Shown here: positions 1 to 9,031 of the stretch, piece by piece
Position numbering within the stretch: the first letter of the stretch is position 1
Layout of the letters: each line of letters opens with the position of its first letter
Position numbers and translations under genes: made by a program
The notes under the pieces: model-generated
The model's database searches: none
Seen by the model: the letters and a program-made list of their open reading frames with translations, nothing else
Told to the model about the DNA's origin: nothing
Assembly (NCBI RefSeq): GCF_000220705.2
Contig: NZ_CP023202.1
Coordinates: 3,906,001-3,970,000 of the forward strand
DNA length: 64,000 nt
Reading direction: 5' to 3'
From: Streptomyces xinghaiensis S187
GTDB taxonomy: Bacteria; Actinomycetota; Actinomycetes; Streptomycetales; Streptomycetaceae

Positions 1-370
1 CACCAAGGAGAAGGCGGAGCGGCTGGCGCGGAAGCTGTGGACCGTACGTCTCTTCGACGGCGACGGCGATGCCGACGGTGACGGCGGCGGGGAAGGCGGC
101 GCGGCGGGCCCCGGGTCGGAGAAGTCCTGTTCCGACCTCGGCGCCCCGCTGATGGTGATCTCCCAGTTCACTCTCTACGGTGACGCGCGCAAGGGCCGCC
201 GGCCGACCTGGAACGCGGCCGCCCCCGGGGAGCTCGCCGAGCCGCTGGTGGACGAGGTGGTGGCGCGACTGCGGTCGCTGGGCGCGCGGGTGGAGACCGG
301 GCGGTTCGGCGCGGACATGAAGGTCTCGCTCACGAACGACGGTCCGTTCACCGTGCTGCTCGAAGTCTGA
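1..370 (+). CDS. dtd: D-aminoacyl-tRNA deacylase, C-terminal part
   Basis: Hydrolyses D-amino acids off mischarged tRNAs in the cytosol. The gene enters from the left edge, with the frame starting at base 2, so the N-terminus is missing. The family signature SQFTLYGD is followed by the second conserved loop NDGPFT, which holds the Gly-cisPro type motif used for chiral proofreading. The visible part ends in the usual short LLEV tail. Between the KLW strand and the SQFTL strand there is a Gly/Asp-rich insert of about 25 residues that compact family members lack. It is probably a surface loop. The gene converges on the next gene, with 67 bases between stops. Confidence 0.93.
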   Translation, partial: TKEKAERLARKLWTVRLFDGDGDADGDGGGEGGAAGPGSEKSCSDLGAPLMVISQFTLYGDARKGRRPTWNAAAPGELAEPLVDEVVARLRSLGARVETGRFGADMKVSLTNDGPFTVLLEV

Positions 371-437
371 GCGCGGGCGGCCGGCCGCCCGGCCCGCGCG
401 GTGCGCGGTGGCTCCGGAACCGGCCGGGCGGCCGCCG

Positions 438-2570
438 TCACCCGCCGCCGGGCGCCGCGCCCGGGACCGCGCCGGGGACCGTGCCGTCGTCGTCCGGCAC
501 CCGCACGGCGACCACGGCGATGTCGTCGTTGCTCTGCTCCGCGACCCCCTCGATCAGCTCCCGGCAGAAGTCGGCCAGCGGCACGGTCGCGAGCCCGGCG
601 GCCTTCCTGCGCAGCCACGCCAGTCCGTCGTCGATGTCCTGCCCCGGACGTTCGATGAGGCCGTCGGTGTAGAGGAAGACGGTGCAGCCCGGCGGCAGCG
701 GTTCGACGGAGCTGTTGCGCACCAGGTCGGGGGCCAGCCCGCCGAGCAGCACGTCCTGGCCCTGGTCGAGGAAGCGCGCGGTGCCGTCGGGCCCGACCAG
801 GAGCGGCGGAGGATGCCCGGCGACGCTGTAGTGCAGCTGCCGCCGCCCGCCGGGCGCGTGCTCGACCCGGGCCAGCACGCACGTCGTCGTCGTCTCCTCC
901 GGGTTGAGGATTTGGGTGCCGAGGTCCAGTCGGCGCAGGATGTCCCCCGGCGGCTCCTGCCGGTCCACGACCAGGCCGCGCAGCATGTTGCGCATCTTGC
1001 CCATGGTGACGGCCGCCGCGAGGTCGTGGCCGGCGACATCGCCGATGATCAGCGTGACGGCGCCGTCGGGCAGGACGAACGAGTCGTACCAGTCGCCGCC
1101 GACCTCGTCGGCCATCGCGCTCGGGTCGTAGCGGGCGACGATCTCCAGGTCGTCCAGCCGGGGCGGCTCGGTGAGCAGGCTCTGCTGCAGGGCCAGGGCG
1201 ATCCGCTGGGTCCGGCGGTATTCGAGGATGTGGCCGAGCGAGGGTTTCGACTGGTCGATGAGATCCCGGATCAGCGTCAGCTCGGTCGGGCCGAGCGGCG
1301 GCCGGTCACCGCAGGCATAGGCCGTGAGGACGGACACCACGACGTCGCCGACCGTGATCGGGACCATCACGATGTCGTGGACGCCCACCGCGTTGGCCCA
1401 GGTGAGCGTGCCGGGCGGTACGTCATCGGGCTCGGCGGCGCCGGGTCGCGGATGCCGGTGGACCGGCCGCCGTTCGCGGACCGCCAGGTCGAAGGCCGAG
1501 CCGCGGGCCACCCGCTCCTGGCGCGGCGGGACCGGGGCCATCTCCTCCGTCACCAGCCCGTCGCGGACGGAGACGGCGACCCGGTTGACGAGGAACGGCT
1601 CGTCGGTGAAGGGCTCGGTGGGCTCGGCGAACAGGTAGATGCCGCACCCGTCGGCCAGTTCGGGGACGATCGCCTCCCCCAGCGAGGCCAGGGCCTCCTC
1701 CACGCGGGTGGACTCGGTGACCGCCGAGGAGACCCGGGCCAGCAGATCCTTCCGGCGGTCCACCTGCCAGCGGTCCTCGATGTCGGCGCAGGCGCCCACC
1801 CACTCCACGACCCTGCCGCTCTCCCGGACGGGCACCGCGCGCAGTTCCGAGTGGCGGTACGAGCCGTCCGCGTGCCGCAGCCGGCAGGTGTGGCGGAACA
1901 GCTGCGGGACCTCCTGGACCGCCCGTTCCCAGGCCCCGGCCAGCTCCTGCCGGTCCTCCCGATGGGCGCTGTTCAGCCAGCCCTTTCCGCGCAGTTCCGG
2001 CGCGCTCAGGCCGGTGGCCTCCTGCCAGGCCGGGCTGCTCTCGGTGACCAGCCCCGCCGGATCGGCCACCCACACCAACTGGGTGCCGGCCGTGACCAGG
2101 CTCTCGTAGCGCTGGAGGGCCCGGCGGCGGGTCTCGGCGAGCGTCCGGATCTGCTCCCGCGCGGTGACCTCCGCGGTGATCTCCAGAGCGACGAAGAGGA
2201 CGCCCTGCTCCTCCGGGCCGCCGCCGTCCCGCGGGGCGGCCCGGGACATGCTGATGGTGAAGTACCGGTCCCGCACCTCGCCGTACTTGTCCCTGAGCCG
2301 GACCGGGGTGTCCGAGGTGACGCGGAAGGCCTCGCCGGTCTCCAGGACCCGCTCCGCCCAGTCGAAGGCGACCGCCTGCTCCAGGTCGCGCAGCGCCTCC
2401 CGGGCCGGTACGCCCAGCGGCCGGTCCCCGTAGAGCTCCTTGTACTCGGCGTTGGTGTACGCGAGCAGCAGGCGCGGGCCCATGAAGAGGGCCACCGCGA
2501 CCGGCGCCTTGTCGAGCAGGTCCAGGGCCGGGGCCGCGGGCACCGCGCTGTCGGAACCTGTCATCGCCAT
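438..2570 (-). CDS. PAS-PAS-GAF-SpoIIE type PP2C phosphatase
   Basis: A protein serine phosphatase of the RsbU/SpoIIE type, likely acting on an anti-anti-sigma factor. About 710 residues. Order of domains: a PAS-like segment (about 10-120), a second PAS segment (about 150-265, with the WVADPAGLV and GSYRHSELRAV blocks), a GAF-like region (about 280-430), then the phosphatase. Metal-binding motifs are visible: VGGDWYD, GDVAGHDLAAA, AGHPPPLLV, TDGLIE and DDIAVVAVR. No transmembrane segment is seen, so it senses cytosolic signals. The ATG at 2570 (MAMTGSD) was chosen; an ATG two codons later is equally possible, and neither has a strong ribosome site. The partner anti-sigma kinase is not known, but a RsbW-like ATPase lies at 4649. 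Confidence 0.9.
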   Translation of the reverse strand: MAMTGSDSAVPAAPALDLLDKAPVAVALFMGPRLLLAYTNAEYKELYGDRPLGVPAREALRDLEQAVAFDWAERVLETGEAFRVTSDTPVRLRDKYGEVRDRYFTISMSRAAPRDGGGPEEQGVLFVALEITAEVTAREQIRTLAETRRRALQRYESLVTAGTQLVWVADPAGLVTESSPAWQEATGLSAPELRGKGWLNSAHREDRQELAGAWERAVQEVPQLFRHTCRLRHADGSYRHSELRAVPVRESGRVVEWVGACADIEDRWQVDRRKDLLARVSSAVTESTRVEEALASLGEAIVPELADGCGIYLFAEPTEPFTDEPFLVNRVAVSVRDGLVTEEMAPVPPRQERVARGSAFDLAVRERRPVHRHPRPGAAEPDDVPPGTLTWANAVGVHDIVMVPITVGDVVVSVLTAYACGDRPPLGPTELTLIRDLIDQSKPSLGHILEYRRTQRIALALQQSLLTEPPRLDDLEIVARYDPSAMADEVGGDWYDSFVLPDGAVTLIIGDVAGHDLAAAVTMGKMRNMLRGLVVDRQEPPGDILRRLDLGTQILNPEETTTTCVLARVEHAPGGRRQLHYSVAGHPPPLLVGPDGTARFLDQGQDVLLGGLAPDLVRNSSVEPLPPGCTVFLYTDGLIERPGQDIDDGLAWLRRKAAGLATVPLADFCRELIEGVAEQSNDDIAVVAVRVPDDDGTVPGAVPGAAPGGG

Positions 2571-2743
2571 CCCCGGAGGACATGCCCGGCGGCTCGGCCT
2601 GCCTCCGCTGAGACGCCCGGCTATCGGTCTGCGGCCGTATACGGCAAATATCCCATTGATCCGGGACGCTTTCACGCCGCACACGGATCCGCTGCGCCGT
2701 CCGGCCCCGGACCGGAACCGCCCCGGCCCCGTCCCGGGCCGCT

Positions 2744-3727
2744 CTACGGCTCGACCACGACCTCCTGGGCGGCGGCCGTGCCGTCGGCCAGAAGAGTGGC
2801 GTCCACCGGGACGTTCCGCTTGATCAGGGCGAGGGCGATCGGCCCGAGCTCGTGGTGGCGGGCGGAGGTGGTGACGAAACCGAGCTGCCGCCCGTCCGGG
2901 CCGTCCGACGCCAGCCGCACCGGGGCGCCGTGCCCCGGCAGCTTCACCTCGCTGCCGTCCAGGTGCAGGAAGACCAGCCGGCGCGGCGGGCGCCCCAGGT
3001 TGTGGACGCGGGCCACCGTCTCCTGGCCGCGGTAGCAGCCCTTCTGCAGGTGCACCGCCGTGTCCAGCCACCCCAGCTCGTGCGGGATGGTGCGGTGGTC
3101 GGTCTCCATCCCGAAGCGCGGCCGGTGCGCCTCGACGCGCAGCGCCTCCAGCGCGAGCATGCCCGCGGCCGGGCCGTGGGACCGGGCGAACTCCTCCAGG
3201 CCGGCGCGCGGCAGGAAGAGGTCGCGGCCGTACGGGGTCTCCCGGACGACGACGCCCCCGGGGCTCTCGGCGATCGAGCCGGCCGGGAGGTGGACGACCG
3301 CGTAGTCGTCCGTCGCGTCGGCGACCTCCACCCGGTAGAAGAACTTCATGCTCTCCAGATAGGCGATCAGCGCGCCCTCGGTACCGGGCTCCACATGGGC
3401 CCAGGTGGTCGCGCCGTCGTCCACGAGGTGGAGCGCGTGTTCGATGTGGCCGTGGGCCGAGAGGATCAGGGCCTCGGTGGCCCGGCCCGGCGGGAGCTCG
3501 CTGACGTGCTGGGTGAGCAGCAGATGCAGCCAGCTCAGCCGGTCGTCACCGGTGACCGTGACGACTCCGCGGTGCGACAGGTCGACGAAGCCGGTGCCGT
3601 CGGCGAGCGCGCGCTGCTCCCGGAACAGATCGCCGTAGTGCGCGGCGACCCCCTCGTCGGGGGCCTCGGCGGCGACGGCGCCGGGCAGCGACAGCAGAGG
3701 GCTGGCTCGGTGGTGTGGCTGCTCCAT
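2744..3727 (-). CDS. ygfZ: YgfZ/CAF17-type folate-binding protein
   Basis: Tetrahydrofolate-binding protein related to the T-domain of glycine cleavage. In the family it helps Fe-S cluster enzymes to mature or be repaired. 327 residues, normal length. The family signature KGCYRGQE, with its conserved Cys, is present at about two thirds of the protein, followed by NLGRPPRRL. An N-terminal stretch with VDLSHRG and LSWLHLLLTQ matches the folate-binding fold. The gene begins 9 bases after the nur stop, so the two are very probably one transcript. That Nur-YgfZ pairing is, as I recall, conserved in streptomycetes. Confidence 0.9.
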   Translation of the reverse strand: MEQPHHRASPLLSLPGAVAAEAPDEGVAAHYGDLFREQRALADGTGFVDLSHRGVVTVTGDDRLSWLHLLLTQHVSELPPGRATEALILSAHGHIEHALHLVDDGATTWAHVEPGTEGALIAYLESMKFFYRVEVADATDDYAVVHLPAGSIAESPGGVVVRETPYGRDLFLPRAGLEEFARSHGPAAGMLALEALRVEAHRPRFGMETDHRTIPHELGWLDTAVHLQKGCYRGQETVARVHNLGRPPRRLVFLHLDGSEVKLPGHGAPVRLASDGPDGRQLGFVTTSARHHELGPIALALIKRNVPVDATLLADGTAAAQEVVVEP

Positions 3728-3736
3728 GGGACCAGC

Positions 3737-4303
3737 CTACGGCCCGGCCTCCGGACCGTCCGCCCCGCGGTGGCGGGAGACCCGCGCGGTGGTCCCGCCG
3801 GGGGCGTCGGGGGCGGTGGTGACGGCGGCGGGCCCGGCCGTGCCGGCGGCCGCGTCCCCGTCCGTGTCCCCGTCCGCGCCGGGCGTCCCCGCCGAACAGG
3901 CCGCGCACCGGCCGAAGATGGCGAAGTGCTTCATATCGGTCTCGAAGCCGAAGGTTTCCCGCAGCCGCGCCGTGAAGGCGTCCGCGACGGAGAGATCGGC
4001 CTCGATCACCTCCGAGCAGTCCCGGCAGACCAGGTGCAGATGGTGGTGCCGGTCGGCGAGGTGGTACGTCGGCGCACCGTGCCCCAGGTGCGCGTGGCTG
4101 ACCAGGCCCAGCTCCTCCAGGAGCTCCAGCGTGCGGTAGACGGTGGAGATGTTGACGCCCCCGGCGGTGCGGCGCACCTCGGTGAGGATCTCGTCCGGGG
4201 TCGCGTGCTCCAGCTTGTCCACGGCCTCCAGCACGAGCTGGCGCTGCGGGGTCAGCCGGTAGCCGCGCTTCCGTAGATCGCTCTGCCAGTCGGTGGTCAC
4301 CAC
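3737..4303 (-). CDS. nur: Fur-family regulator, Nur-like (nickel-responsive)
   Basis: A metal-dependent DNA-binding repressor of the Fur superfamily. The winged-helix part includes LRKRGYRLTPQRQLVLEAVD and NISTVYRTLELLEELGLV. The metal-binding part has the His-rich ADRHHHLHLVCRDC, and a C-terminal CAAC pair. Together these agree with the S. coelicolor Nur protein, which controls nickel uptake and superoxide dismutases. The tail after CAAC, about 50 residues rich in Gly/Ala/Asp, is longer and looks disordered. GTG 4303 is chosen because homologues begin VV(S/T)TDW. A longer frame upstream reads only Pro/Arg-rich low-complexity sequence. It is followed after 9 bases by ygfZ. Confidence 0.86.
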   Translation of the reverse strand: MVTTDWQSDLRKRGYRLTPQRQLVLEAVDKLEHATPDEILTEVRRTAGGVNISTVYRTLELLEELGLVSHAHLGHGAPTYHLADRHHHLHLVCRDCSEVIEADLSVADAFTARLRETFGFETDMKHFAIFGRCAACSAGTPGADGDTDGDAAAGTAGPAAVTTAPDAPGGTTARVSRHRGADGPEAGP

Positions 4304-4648
4304 ACGGCCAGTGTAGGAGCCCGGCGGGGACGGGGGCGGCGCACGGCGGAACGGAGGCGCGGAACGGGGGCGGGGGACGGAGCGCGGGACGCACGGAGGA
4401 CAGCGCGGACGGGTGCCCGCGCGGCCCCGGGGCGGCACGTCCGGCCCGGCCGTTCACCGGGGCATCCGGAACCGTGCCTTCCCGGGGGGTTGACCCGGGA
4501 GTCGAACATCTGGAGGGTTACGGATGCTTTGTCTTTCGGTCTGTGCCGACCTTCCCCCACCGGCCGTGCTCAGCCGTCACTGAGCGCATCCGTTCCGTAG
4601 AGCTGTAGGTCTGGCCGGGGGGTCTACCCGGCCCGGGAGGTGGGCCCC
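4304..4648. other. Divergent intergenic region
   Basis: Holds the divergent promoters of nur (left) and of the ATPase gene at 4649. GC-rich near nur and more AT-rich at about 4500-4545. No ORF with a ribosome site and no convincing repeat or operator was seen. Confidence 0.5.
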
Positions 4649-5089
4649 ATGAGGCAGGCGTCGTCACTGGACGTGACGGATGGCGCGGAGCTGCGGACGT
4701 ACCGGACGAGGCTGGTCGCGGTGCCGCAGCGCTTCGCGCTGGCCCGCAGGTCCGTCGGGGCGCAGCTGCGGCTCTGGGGCTACGACGGCCTGGTCGACTC
4801 CGCCGCCATGTGCGTCACCGAACTGCTGGCCAACGTCCACCGGCATGTCAGCTCGCACGAGTGCGGCCTGACGCTGCAGGCGCTGCCCGAGGGGGTGCGG
4901 ATCTCCGTCAGCGACCGCTCGCCCGCCCTGCCCGTCGCGGAGGAGGAGCCGGACTGGCACGCGGAGCGCGGGCGCGGCCTGTTCCTGCTGAGCCGCACCG
5001 CCGACCGCTGGGGCTCCGAGCGGACACCGACCGGCAAGGAGGTCTGGGTCCTGCTCCTGGACCCGGACGCCGCTCCTCCCGGGGCGTGA
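4649..5089 (+). CDS. RsbW-like ATP-binding anti-sigma/serine kinase
   Basis: A stand-alone HATPase_c_2 protein of 146 residues, the kind that phosphorylates anti-anti-sigma factors or binds sigma factors in Streptomyces. The N-box ELLANVHRH, the G1-type aspartate in SVSDRSP and the Gly-rich GRGLFLL loop are present in order. ATG 4649 is chosen because GGGAGG at 4635-4640 lies 8 bases ahead; the GTG at 4640 would overlap that site. Such proteins often oppose SpoIIE-type phosphatases such as the one at 438-2570, but a functional link here is only inferred from proximity. Confidence 0.85.
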   Translation: MRQASSLDVTDGAELRTYRTRLVAVPQRFALARRSVGAQLRLWGYDGLVDSAAMCVTELLANVHRHVSSHECGLTLQALPEGVRISVSDRSPALPVAEEEPDWHAERGRGLFLLSRTADRWGSERTPTGKEVWVLLLDPDAAPPGA

Positions 5090-5143
5090 CGCCAGGGGCG
5101 GCAGCGGCCCGCTCCGGACGGCCGGGCCGGAGCGCCGGGCGGG

Positions 5144-5707
5144 CTACTTGAAGAAGGCGATGCCGTCGTCCGGGAGGTCCCCGAGGTCCTTCGCCCAGGT
5201 GCTCGGGTCGACGACCTTCTTCAGATGCGCCGACATGTACGGGCGCAGCTCGACCTCCGGGGTGGCCTTCTCGCCCACCCACATCAGATCGCTCTTGACG
5301 TAGCCGTAGAGCCGCTTGCCGCCCGAGTACGGGCCGGAGGCGGCGGTGCGGGCCACGGCGTCGGTGGCCAGGTCGATCTGCGGCTTCTGGTCCGCCAGTT
5401 CGCCGTACCAGACCTCGACGACACCGTCCTGCCGGACCATGACGACCTCGACCTTGCGCTCCTTGTCGATCCGCCAGAAGCCCTTCTCGGACTCCAGCGG
5501 GCGGACCTTCTTCCCCTCCGCGTCGAGCTCCCAGGTGTGCGAGGTGTACTCCAGGAAGTCCCGGCCGTCGTGGGCGAAGGTCACCTCCTGGCCGAAGTTG
5601 CACTTCTCCGCGCCCGGGAAGTCGTGGACGCCCGCGCCCTCCCAGTCGCCGAGGAGGAAGGCGAGGGGGACGAGGTCGGGGTGCAGGTCGGACGGGATTT
5701 CGATCAT
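5144..5707 (-). CDS. Nitrobindin-like heme-binding beta-barrel protein (FABP-like)
   Basis: 187-residue protein of the THAP4/nitrobindin family (old DUF1794), a ten-stranded barrel that binds heme and scavenges nitric oxide or peroxynitrite species. The N-terminal signature LLGDWEGAG and the late ELRPYMSAHLKKV, which carries the probable proximal His, are both present. Length is typical. Its start lies 42 bases after the stop of the small membrane protein at 5750, so the two may be cotranscribed. Confidence 0.85.
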   Translation of the reverse strand: MIEIPSDLHPDLVPLAFLLGDWEGAGVHDFPGAEKCNFGQEVTFAHDGRDFLEYTSHTWELDAEGKKVRPLESEKGFWRIDKERKVEVVMVRQDGVVEVWYGELADQKPQIDLATDAVARTAASGPYSGGKRLYGYVKSDLMWVGEKATPEVELRPYMSAHLKKVVDPSTWAKDLGDLPDDGIAFFK

Positions 5708-5749
5708 GAGTTCAGGCCCTGGCGATCTGTGGGGTGCGAAAGAGGTCGG

Positions 5750-5851
5750 TCAGCGCTGACCCTGGTACAGCTTCTTCCAGGTCAGACCGGCGAACGCGAG
5801 CACGCCGACGACGACCAGGGCCAGCAGTACGGTGAAGAATGCCTCAAGCAC
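5750..5851 (-). CDS. Small single-pass membrane protein (33 aa)
   Basis: A 33-residue protein with one hydrophobic helix (FFTVLLALVVVGVLAFAGL) and a positively charged end WKKLYQGQR, so probably N-out/C-in. A longer frame exists upstream, but GTG 5851 has GAGAGG 9 bases ahead, and the extra residues upstream look like non-coding DNA. It precedes the nitrobindin-like gene on the same strand. Function unknown; small membrane proteins of this kind are common and conserved in streptomycetes. Confidence 0.65.
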   Translation of the reverse strand: MLEAFFTVLLALVVVGVLAFAGLTWKKLYQGQR

Positions 5852-6032
5852 GGGAGCGCGCCTCTCGGAACGGGGGAACGACGGACCTCCCCCGAGTCTA
5901 GTCGGCGCGGTCCGGGGCGGCGGTGTGAGGTCCACCGCCCCGGGACCGGGCACCTCCGCCGGGCGGGCGGGGGACGCGGCCGCTCAGCCGCCTCGCCCGC
6001 TCGCCCGCTCAGCCGGTAGGCGGAGCAGCCGC

Positions 6033-7115
6033 TCAGCCGAGCAGCCGGGTCTGGAGGACCACCGTCTGCTGGAACGGCACCTCCGGGGTCTCCCCGGGGC
6101 TCGACTGGACCACCAGGGCGATGGTGTCGCCCGCGGTGATGTACGCGTGCCGGACCTGGCGCTTGCCGTAGGGCTCGCTCTCGTCGTAGACGTACTGGCT
6201 GCTCTCCCCCTCGCGGATGCTCGACGACCAGTCGCTGTTGAGAGCGGACTGCGGTGCGCCCGCCAGGTCGGCCCCCGCGAAGAGACCGGAGGACGCGAAC
6301 ACCTGGCTGTGGACGGTGTCGGCGAGACCCTCCGTATTGAACTGCAGCAGGTGGATCCGGGTCCGGGTGCCGTCCGGCATGGTCCAGCCGCGGGCGGCGA
6401 TGTGACGGCAGGAGTTGTCGGTGAGCTCCTCGCGGACCGCCTGCCGGTAGTCCTCGTCGTACTGCCGGAGGAAGTCCTCCACCGGCAGCCAGCCGTCCTC
6501 GGCGGGCAGCGTCCGGTCCGGCTTCGCCCCGGCGGGGAGCGGGAGGAGGAGGTCCCGCGGATCGGCGTGGTGCACCGCGGCGGCGTTGTCCTCGTCGTAC
6601 GGGCCGGGGACGCCGGCGGGCAGGGCCGGCCGTTCCACCGTCCCGAAGTCCCAGCGGCCGTCGTGCTCGGTGGCCAGTCCGGGCAGCTCGGTGCGCTCGG
6701 CCTGGGCCAGGCCGTAGCCGACGCCTCCGGCGAGGCCGGCGAAGACGAGGGCGGCGGCCGTCCAGCGCAGAACGGCGCGGAGGGCGCGGCGCTCGGGGCG
6801 GGGAGCCGGGGCGGCGGCGGCCGCTGCCCGCGGGACGGGACCGGGTGCGGAGCCGGGTTCCCGCTCCGGGCCCGGGCCGGGCTCCGGAACCGGAACCAGT
6901 TCCGCCGCTTCTGCTTCCGGAAGCAGAAGCGGCTCCGTCTGCGGGTGCGGCTGGGGCTGGGGCTGCGGCCGGGGAGCGGGTGCGGTCTCCGGGGGCCCGG
7001 GCGGGGTGGTGCCCTCCGGCTGCCGGGCGGCCTCGGAGCCGGGTGTCCCGGTCTCCTCCGTCTCGGTCCCGCGGGTCTCGGCCCGTTGTGTCTCGGTCCG
7101 TTGTGTCTCGGTCAC
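6033..7115 (-). CDS. Membrane-anchored protein with extracellular domain, third of three paralogues
   Basis: 360 residues. A long Thr/Glu/Pro/Gln-rich cytosolic tail (1-110) is followed by one transmembrane helix (about 118-140, WTAAALVFAGLAGGVGYGLA) and an outside domain. The outer domain shares the layout of the gene at 7999: DPRDLLLPLPAGAK here against GDLRKLLLKKPKGAQ there, then an IHLLQFN/IRLIQFR strand. Start GTG 7115 overlaps the previous stop by GTGA, so translation is coupled. No enzyme motif was recognised. The outer domain may sense or bind a ligand at the cell surface. Confidence 0.8.
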   Translation of the reverse strand: MTETQRTETQRAETRGTETEETGTPGSEAARQPEGTTPPGPPETAPAPRPQPQPQPHPQTEPLLLPEAEAAELVPVPEPGPGPEREPGSAPGPVPRAAAAAAPAPRPERRALRAVLRWTAAALVFAGLAGGVGYGLAQAERTELPGLATEHDGRWDFGTVERPALPAGVPGPYDEDNAAAVHHADPRDLLLPLPAGAKPDRTLPAEDGWLPVEDFLRQYDEDYRQAVREELTDNSCRHIAARGWTMPDGTRTRIHLLQFNTEGLADTVHSQVFASSGLFAGADLAGAPQSALNSDWSSSIREGESSQYVYDESEPYGKRQVRHAYITAGDTIALVVQSSPGETPEVPFQQTVVLQTRLLG

Positions 7116-8002
7116 ACGTACTCCCCGGGGGCGGTGATGTGGTCGAGCTGGTCCTTCATCAGCCCGGCCATGTCCTTCGCCGGGAGCGGCTCGGCACCGC
7201 TGACGATCAGGGTCACCAGGAGGTCGTCCACCTGAGCCATGCAGTTCATGCCGGTCAGGCCGTTCTTCTCGGGCTTGGGGGCCAGGAGGCAGGTCGCGTT
7301 CTTGTGGCCCTTGACCCGCGGCCCGTCGCGGAAGATGCCCAGCAGTTCGTACAGCTGTGCATAGGACCTATTCAGCTCGCGGGCGCCCGCGCGGTTCTTC
7401 ATCCGCATGATCTGGATCTCGGCGACGGTGCCGTGCTCCTCGGAGTGGTACGTGCGCCCGGCCAGACCCTCGATGCGCAGTTTCTCCAGCGCCCGCTCAC
7501 GCTCGCGCCGCTGCTTCGCGGGGAGGTCGCGCCCGCTCTCCTTGATCACCGCGCGGGCGTCCTGGCCGGTGAGGACGTAGTCGTTGCCGAACTCACCGAT
7601 GTCGGGCCCCGGGGCGTGGTCCGGCGGCATCGGCAGCAGCCGGCCGGCGAGGGCCGGGGCGTCGCCGGGCTTGCCGGTCTTGCCGGTGCCGGACTCGCTC
7701 TTCTCGGCCTTCCCCTCCGCTCCGTCCTGCTCGGGCTCGTCGGGCTCGTCGGGGTCGGCCCACACCACGGTGGGCGCGGTCCGGTCGGCCGCGTCGAGCT
7801 TCTGCACGGCGTAGACCGTGCCGCTCCCCACCGCGCCGAGGCACAGGAGGACGGCCAGGCCGGTGGTGAGGGCCCGGCGGCCCGGGCGGCGCGAGCGGCC
7901 CGGAGGGGTGGAAGACGGGGCGCCGGCGGGCGGCGGGGCCGCGGCCGGTACCGGTTCCGCGGCGGGGGGCATGGGGCCGGGCGGGGTCACGGCGTCGTTC
8001 AC
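7112..8002 (-). CDS. Membrane-anchored protein with extracellular domain, second of three
   Basis: 296 residues: a Pro/Ala-rich N-terminus, one transmembrane helix (ALTTGLAVLLCLGAVGSGTVYAV, about residues 44-66), an acidic spacer, then an outer domain with two Cys (ATCLLAP, MNCMAQ) that could form a disulfide. Start GTG 8002 overlaps the upstream stop (GTGA), and its own stop overlaps the downstream start in the same way. The family is not recognised. The repeated architecture argues that the three neighbours form one surface complex or are duplicated from one ancestor. Confidence 0.8.
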   Translation of the reverse strand: MNDAVTPPGPMPPAAEPVPAAAPPPAGAPSSTPPGRSRRPGRRALTTGLAVLLCLGAVGSGTVYAVQKLDAADRTAPTVVWADPDEPDEPEQDGAEGKAEKSESGTGKTGKPGDAPALAGRLLPMPPDHAPGPDIGEFGNDYVLTGQDARAVIKESGRDLPAKQRRERERALEKLRIEGLAGRTYHSEEHGTVAEIQIMRMKNRAGARELNRSYAQLYELLGIFRDGPRVKGHKNATCLLAPKPEKNGLTGMNCMAQVDDLLVTLIVSGAEPLPAKDMAGLMKDQLDHITAPGEYV

Positions 8003-8898
8003 AGTCGCTCCAGTTGCCGCTCGGCGAGGGACATGATCGTGCCGCGGCTGACGGCCTTCGGGCTGTTGACGAAGATCTCCATCACGATGTCGCCGCGGCG
8101 GGCGAGGGCCCGTGCCGTGTACATCGGCAGGTAGCCGGCCTCGGCGTGCGGCCGGTCGTAGACGTAGACGCGGCCCGAACCCGTCCCCGGAATCGGGTCG
8201 CCGTCGTTGCCGGCGAACTTGTCGTCGCTCATGTACGCCTGCTGGCCTTCGAGGAAGTCCGCGGAGTACGCGTTCTGGGTGTCCCGGAACTGGATGAGCC
8301 GGATGGAGACGAAGGCACCGTCGCTCCGTTCCCAGTCGATGGCCGCGGCGCGGCGGAAGGTGTCCTGGGTGAGCCCTTCGAACATGCCCGCGGGGTGCTC
8401 GTAGCCTTCCGCGTAGCGGGCCGGCGGCATCCAGTCCCCGTCCGGTGCGCCGGAGGGGATCTGCGCGCCCTTCGGCTTCTTCAGCAGCAGCTTGCGCAGG
8501 TCGCCGCCGGTGCGCACGATCCGGTCCTCGCGTGCCGACAGCGGCTCGGGGCCGTCCTTGCCGCCGGCCGCGGCGGACTGCGGTTCCGGTGCGCTCCGGA
8601 CGGCCTGGGAGAGCGGCGGGAGCGGGGTCGGCGGCCGGTCGTACTGGACGGTGTAGCCGATGACGACGCCGGTGAGCACGCCGAGCGCCGCCGCTCCGGC
8701 GATCAGTGCCGCGGTACGGCCCCGTGGCCGGGGCGGCCGGGGGGAGTGGGCGGGGGCGGCGGTCTCCGGCAGCGGCTCCGCGGGTGAACCCTCCCGCTCC
8801 GCCGGTGGCGCGGCCGGGGCGGCCGGCGCGGCCGGGGGTTCCGTGGGGGGACCGGCGGACGGTCCGGTGGGTGGTCCGGTGGGTGGAATAGGTGGCAC
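7999..8898 (-). CDS. Membrane-anchored protein with extracellular domain, first of three
   Basis: 299 residues. The first 80 are Pro/Gly/Ala-rich, then a helix (AALIAGAAALGVLTGVVIGY) and an outer domain with FVSIRLIQFRDTQNAYSADF and a C-terminal region ending AERQLERL. Start GTG 8898 is preferred (GAGGGG just upstream); a longer frame upstream is not supported. Paralogous in its outer domain to the protein at 6033. It heads a three-gene translationally coupled operon. Function unknown. Confidence 0.8.
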   Translation of the reverse strand: MPPIPPTGPPTGPSAGPPTEPPAAPAAPAAPPAEREGSPAEPLPETAAPAHSPRPPRPRGRTAALIAGAAALGVLTGVVIGYTVQYDRPPTPLPPLSQAVRSAPEPQSAAAGGKDGPEPLSAREDRIVRTGGDLRKLLLKKPKGAQIPSGAPDGDWMPPARYAEGYEHPAGMFEGLTQDTFRRAAAIDWERSDGAFVSIRLIQFRDTQNAYSADFLEGQQAYMSDDKFAGNDGDPIPGTGSGRVYVYDRPHAEAGYLPMYTARALARRGDIVMEIFVNSPKAVSRGTIMSLAERQLERL

Positions 8899-9031
8899 GA
8901 GCCCCTCGCATACGGGGGTGGAGCAGCGCGCACGGACCCGGTCCGAGGGTCCACCCCTCTTGATCGTTGTACGGGCCCTGACAAGCGACCGCGGCAAACG
9001 GTTGTACGGGGCGGGGTCCTAGAGTGAACGC

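Noticed and set aside
408..3035. 875-codon open frame on the plus strand
   Set aside because: Antisense to the phosphatase and ygfZ genes; reads Arg/Pro/Gly/His noise with no domain, a result of GC-rich third positions.
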